The position numbers were made by a program, and so were the translations under genes. A stretch of DNA of 64,000 nucleotides from Yersinia canariae (GTDB taxonomy: Bacteria; Pseudomonadota; Gammaproteobacteria; Enterobacterales; Enterobacteriaceae), in assembly GCF_009831415.1 (NCBI RefSeq), contig NZ_CP043727.1, forward strand, positions 3,410,001 through 3,474,000, given 5' to 3'. Shown here in pieces: positions 60,333-64,000 of this stretch. Below the pieces are notes generated by a model. That model did no database searches. It was not told the origin of the DNA and saw nothing but the letters and a program-made list of their open reading frames with translations. Position 1 is the first letter of the stretch. Every line of letters starts with the position of its first letter.

Positions 60333-60885
60333 TGAAGAAACCGAGGCCGTTACCACCATTGATATTCTGGTGCGCGCAGGTATTAGTGTCACGACGGCCA
60401 GTGTCGCCGGTGACGGAGCATTGGAAATCACGTGCTCACGCGGCGTCCGTTTACTGGCCGATGCCCGCTTGGTGGATGTAGCAGATCAAAAATTTGATGT
60501 GGTAGTGCTGCCCGGCGGGATTAAGGGGGCAGAATGTTTGCGTGACAGCCCATTGTTAGTCGCCACCGTCGAGCAAGCACATAAAGAGGGCCGGCTGGTC
60601 GCTGCAATTTGCGCCGCGCCCGCCTTAGTGCTTGAGCACCACAAATTGTTTCCGGTTGGCAATATGACCGGTTTCCCGGCATTAAAAGATAAAATCGACC
60701 CGACAAAATGGATGGATCAGCGCGTTGTTTATGACCGGCGAGTCAATCTGGTGACCAGCCAAGGGCCAGGAACATCCATTGATTTTGCGTTGAAGATTGT
60801 TTTTTTGCTGCTCGGGCGTGAAAAAGCGGAAGAGATTGCCTGGCAGCTAGTGTTACCACCAGGAATTTATAACTATCGTGAATAA
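60295..60885 (+). CDS. yajL: Protein deglycase / chaperone YajL (DJ-1 family)
   Basis: YajL (196 residues) is a DJ-1/PfpI protein involved in protection against electrophile and oxidative damage; its deglycase activity is debated. Reactive C106 lies in [12 protein letters not shown], with the partner Glu in the N-terminal [13 protein letters not shown] start at the ATG at 60295 ([12 protein letters not shown]), eight bases after AAGGA. The ATG six bases upstream is possible. It overlaps the end of panE. Confidence 0.95.
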   Translation: MSVSALVCLAPGSEETEAVTTIDILVRAGISVTTASVAGDGALEITCSRGVRLLADARLVDVADQKFDVVVLPGGIKGAECLRDSPLLVATVEQAHKEGRLVAAICAAPALVLEHHKLFPVGNMTGFPALKDKIDPTKWMDQRVVYDRRVNLVTSQGPGTSIDFALKIVFLLLGREKAEEIAWQLVLPPGIYNYRE

Positions 60886-60889
60886 CTAA

Positions 60890-61060
60890 TACCCAATAGA
60901 AAAGAGAACCGCCCTTTATCTGGAGAATTATTGCACTCGGCTGAATCGCCAGCGCCCGCAGTTGACCGACGCTTTTGTGAAAAAGGTGCTTCGTAAGAAA
61001 CTCTATTTACGGATGAAAAATACGGCATCGATAAAAGAGATTATCGCGATTAGAAGCTGA
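60890..61060 (+). pseudogene. Possible decayed gene fragment between yajL and thiI
   Basis: An open frame without a normal start codon before its middle reads as a protein-like, basic sequence: TRLNRQRPQLTDAFVKKVLR at the centre and a C-terminal TASIKEIIAIRS before TGA. I do not recognise the family. Its first bases (tacccaataga) are the left end of the palindromic repeat seen at 31996, suggesting a rearranged junction. It could also be chance. Confidence 0.3.
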
Positions 61061-61138
61061 TGAGATGCGGGTTAAATGGCTAACAGGCACTGCGCAAGCC
61101 CTGAGTGGCAAAGCGCAGTAGCCGTTAACCTATCACCA

Positions 61139-62590
61139 TTAAGGGCGGTACACCTTCACATTGGTATACCCCTGCTCACGCAAATAAAGCGCCTGCAAAC
61201 GGCTCATCACACCGCGATCGCAATATAACAGATAGGTTTTACTTTGATCCAAATCGGCAAATTGTGAACTCAGCTTATAGAATGGTAACGCATGTATCTC
61301 AATGCCATCCAACTTGAGTGGTTTTTCATCTTGCTCATCTGGCGCGCGGATATCCAACAACACATCGCTATCCGCCAGTTCTGCAACGGTTTCAACTTCA
61401 ACCACTTGCTCACGACTTTGCTCGGCGATTTCACGGATGTCGACATTTTTAGCTTCACTGACCACCCGGTCCAGAATAGAGAAATCAAAGTGAGATTCCT
61501 CTTCTTCAATTTTGGCTTTCACCGCTTTTACTGTTGGGCTTTTTGAAATCACGCCGCAATATTCTGGCATGGTTTTAGCGAAATCTTCAGTGCCGATTTC
61601 CCGCGCCAAATTGATGATGTGCTCTTTGTCATGTGAGATAAGTGGGCGCAAGATCAGGGTGTCAGACGCATTATCAATCAAGCGCAAGTTGGTCAGTGTC
61701 TGGCTAGACACCTGCCCCAGCGCCTCCCCTGTCACCAACGCCTGAACACCATAACGTTCGGCAACCTGAGATGCAGCACGCACCATCATGCGTTTTAACA
61801 CCACGCCCATCTGACCATCTTCGACTTTTTCGAGAATTTCACCCACCACCGGCTCAAAATCGATAGCAACAAAACGCACCCGATGGGAGCTACCAAAACG
61901 ATTCCACAAATAGTGAGCAACTTGCTTTACCCCAATCTCATGGGCTGAGCCACCAAGATTGAAGAAGCAATAATGCACCCGGCAACCACGGCGCATCAGC
62001 ATATAGCTGGATACACCCGAGTCAAAACCACCGGAAATCAGGGATAAAACATCTTCCTGTGTACCAATCGGGAAGCCGCCCAACCCTTCATGGCGCGCTT
62101 TGATCAGGGTCAGTTTGTCTTGATCAATTTCTAAATGCACTGTTACCTGAGGATGGGTCAGTTTAACTTTGGCACTTTCTATATGTTGATTCAGACCGCC
62201 ACCGACATACCGCTCAACATCACCAGACGAAAATTCATGCTTACCACGGCGTTTCACCCGGACACAGAAAGTTTTCCCAATCAAAGTTTCGCGGTAGGCT
62301 TCCAGCGTCTGCTCAAAGATATTGTGCATATCGGTGTAGCTGCGGTCTTCCACTTCGAGAATATGGTGGATACCCGGAACGCGGGTTAGAGCATCACAAA
62401 TCTGTGGGCCGAGATTGTCATCTTTAGTGCGCAGTTCAATATGATCCCAATGACGGACCACCGCGAGGGTATCGTCCTCAAGGTTTTTCAATACGTTGCG
62501 GATATTGGTTGTGAGGATCTTAATGAAGCGCAATCGCACAGATTGACTCTTGATGGTGATTTCTGGGAACAATTTAATGATAAACTTCAT
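61139..62590 (-). CDS. thiI: tRNA 4-thiouridine synthase / thiamin thiazole sulfurtransferase
   Basis: ThiI (483 residues) makes 4-thiouridine at tRNA position 8 and supplies sulfur for the thiamin thiazole. Domains in order: ferredoxin-like plus THUMP (about 1-170), a PP-loop ATPase ([17 protein letters not shown], about 183-199), and a C-terminal rhodanese domain (about 400-483). The rhodanese cysteine is C456 ([10 protein letters not shown]), with the partner cysteine in [10 protein letters not shown]. No TPP riboswitch is seen upstream. Confidence 0.98.
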   Translation of the reverse strand: MKFIIKLFPEITIKSQSVRLRFIKILTTNIRNVLKNLEDDTLAVVRHWDHIELRTKDDNLGPQICDALTRVPGIHHILEVEDRSYTDMHNIFEQTLEAYRETLIGKTFCVRVKRRGKHEFSSGDVERYVGGGLNQHIESAKVKLTHPQVTVHLEIDQDKLTLIKARHEGLGGFPIGTQEDVLSLISGGFDSGVSSYMLMRRGCRVHYCFFNLGGSAHEIGVKQVAHYLWNRFGSSHRVRFVAIDFEPVVGEILEKVEDGQMGVVLKRMMVRAASQVAERYGVQALVTGEALGQVSSQTLTNLRLIDNASDTLILRPLISHDKEHIINLAREIGTEDFAKTMPEYCGVISKSPTVKAVKAKIEEEESHFDFSILDRVVSEAKNVDIREIAEQSREQVVEVETVAELADSDVLLDIRAPDEQDEKPLKLDGIEIHALPFYKLSSQFADLDQSKTYLLYCDRGVMSRLQALYLREQGYTNVKVYRP

Positions 62591-62865
62591 GGCGGTCTTT
62601 AGTTGTCTGGTTATGGAGTGATGGCGTCGCTATTGATAGCAACAGTCAAAGGCGTTAGCGAAAACATGCAAGCCGTGGAGTATATCACTATATGATGCGC
62701 GGCTGCGTACTAAAAACCAGACTTAAACGTCACGATTTCCCCTTCATTATCCGCTAGAATAGCCGGTAATAAACTTTTGACCTGAAGAGTTGCTTTCAGC
62801 AAGCAAGAAGACGTTTCGCGCCATCCAAGGTTACGTTTCATAAAAATACCGAGTCGAATAAAACT

Positions 62866-63120
62866 ATGCCGAAAAAAGCTGCATCACCTGAAACCAAAGT
62901 CGCCAGTTTTGAGACATCGCTCAGTGAACTGGAACAGATCGTTACTCGTCTCGAGTCCGGTGAACTCCCGCTGGAAGAGGCGTTAAATGAGTTTGAACGT
63001 GGCGTACAATTAGCGCGTCTTGGTCAGCAAACTCTGCTGCAAGCCGAACAACGTGTTCAGGTTCTCCTAAGTGACGAAGTGGATGCGCCATTAGTCCCTT
63101 TCACTCCGGATGCTGAGTAG
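62866..63120 (+). CDS. xseB: Exodeoxyribonuclease VII small subunit
   Basis: XseB (84 residues) is the helical small subunit of exonuclease VII. The family signature [51 protein letters not shown] is present. It starts the xseB-ispA-(dxs) operon, with ispA four bases after its stop. Confidence 0.97.
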   Translation: MPKKAASPETKVASFETSLSELEQIVTRLESGELPLEEALNEFERGVQLARLGQQTLLQAEQRVQVLLSDEVDAPLVPFTPDAE

Positions 63121-63124
63121 CCTT

Positions 63125-64000
63125 ATGTCTAATACCCACTCCTCCGCTGATTTTAATCAGCAGCTTGCCGCACATCAGCTGCGGGTCAATCAAGCTCTAT
63201 TAGATTTCATCGCGCCACTCCCTTTTGGTAAGAGTGACTTGGTAGAAGCCATGCGCTATGGTGCCGTGCTGGGCGGCAAGCGGCTGCGCCCTTATTTGGT
63301 CTACGCCACGGGGCAAATGTTTGGCCTGTCGCTGACCAATCTGGATGCCCCTGCGGCTGCAATAGAGTGTATCCATGCCTATTCTTTGATTCATGATGAT
63401 TTGCCTGCAATGGATGACGACGATTTGCGTCGTGGCCAGCCCACTTGTCATGTGAAGTTTGGTGAAGCAAATGCGATTTTGGCCGGTGACGCGTTGCAAA
63501 CCTTGGCTTTTTCTATCCTGGCAGAAGCCCCAATGCCCGATGTGGCAGATAAAGACAGGCTGTCGATGATTGCAGAATTAGCCCATGCCAGCGGAGTGGC
63601 GGGCATGTGTGGCGGCCAAGCATTGGATCTGGAAGCCGAAGCGCGCCAGATAACACTTGATGAGCTCGAAAAAATCCACCGCCATAAAACGGGGGCACTA
63701 ATCCGCGCAGCCGTTCGTCTTGGCGCGTTGGCAGCCGGAGCCCCTGGGCGCGAAGCATTACCATTGCTTGACCGTTATGCCAATGCAATCGGCCTGGCCT
63801 TTCAGGTACAGGACGATATTTTAGACGTTATCGGTGATACCGCTACAATTGGTAAACGTCAGGGGGCCGACCAACAACACGGAAAAAGTACTTATCCGGC
63901 ACTTTTGGGGTTAGATTGCGCCAAAACTAAAGCCATGGATTTGTATCAGGAAGCCATTAGCGCCCTGAATGCGCTGTCGGAGCAATCCTATAACATAGCG
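63125..64000 (+). CDS. ispA: Farnesyl diphosphate synthase (cut by the window end)
   Basis: IspA condenses DMAPP/GPP with IPP to farnesyl diphosphate. The ATG at 63125 opens a frame with no stop to the end of the window, 292 codons, so only the last few residues are missing. Both Asp-rich motifs are present: HDDLPAMDDDDLRRG (first) and FQVQDDILDVIGD (second), with the GGKRLRP segment near residue 50. It is the middle gene of the usual xseB-ispA-dxs operon. Confidence 0.96.
   Translation, partial: MSNTHSSADFNQQLAAHQLRVNQALLDFIAPLPFGKSDLVEAMRYGAVLGGKRLRPYLVYATGQMFGLSLTNLDAPAAAIECIHAYSLIHDDLPAMDDDDLRRGQPTCHVKFGEANAILAGDALQTLAFSILAEAPMPDVADKDRLSMIAELAHASGVAGMCGGQALDLEAEARQITLDELEKIHRHKTGALIRAAVRLGALAAGAPGREALPLLDRYANAIGLAFQVQDDILDVIGDTATIGKRQGADQQHGKSTYPALLGLDCAKTKAMDLYQEAISALNALSEQSYNIA

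Overview
The window is chromosomal DNA of an enteric gammaproteobacterium, almost certainly a Yersinia. The strongest genus marker is a 67-residue Hha-family protein that I recognise as YmoA, the Yersinia thermo-modulator, preceded by its partner YmoB (TomB). Moderate GC content and dispersed short palindromic intergenic repeats fit the genus. I cannot fix the species from this window. Gene order matches, in inverted orientation, the E. coli segment from recR-dnaX through acrAB, hha, glnK-amtB, lon-clpXP-tig and cyo to thiI-xseB-ispA, so most of the window is conserved core.

Layout. 1-5.7 kb: recR-ybaB-dnaX (with an intact programmed -1 frameshift site), apt, ybaN, priC and the small rsmS. 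5.8-15 kb: the mechanosensitive channel mscK, a ychN-like DsrE gene in tandem with acrR, and the divergent acrAB pump with an AcrR-type operator between. 15-23.3 kb is the accessory section: a partial yhfY-yhfX-yhfW cluster, zinc-free ribosomal protein paralogs rpmE2-rpmJ2, a convergent Zn/Mn-type ABC importer, about 0.77 kb of AT-rich non-coding DNA, an orphan hypothetical gene and ymoB-ymoA. Both the ribosomal pair and the importer have a Zur-box-like palindrome upstream, so this looks like a compact zinc-starvation locus.

23.7-37.9 kb: ffs (4.5S RNA), atl/ybaZ, ybaY, tesB, glnK-amtB behind a sigma-54 promoter with NtrC-type sites, mdlAB, divergent decR/cdsH (cysteine response and cysteine desulfhydrase), cof, an SgrR-like ybaE, queC and fadM. 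38.1-50.9 kb: the protein quality-control block ybaV, ppiD, hupB, lon, clpX, clpP, tig, then bolA, yajG and ampG, with heat-shock-type promoters before lon and probably clpP. 51-64 kb: a Tsx/OmpK-family porin gene, cyoABCDE, yajR, yajQ, panE-yajL, thiI, xseB and the 5' part of ispA, cut by the window end.

No tRNA or rRNA gene, insertion sequence, prophage or CRISPR array was seen. Points deserving a second look are the putative Zur locus, the partial yhf cluster, the orphan gene beside ymoBA, a family of short palindromic repeats, an unexplained inverted repeat upstream of the cyo promoter, and a decayed reading frame between yajL and thiI. I did not find a convincing wholly new system.
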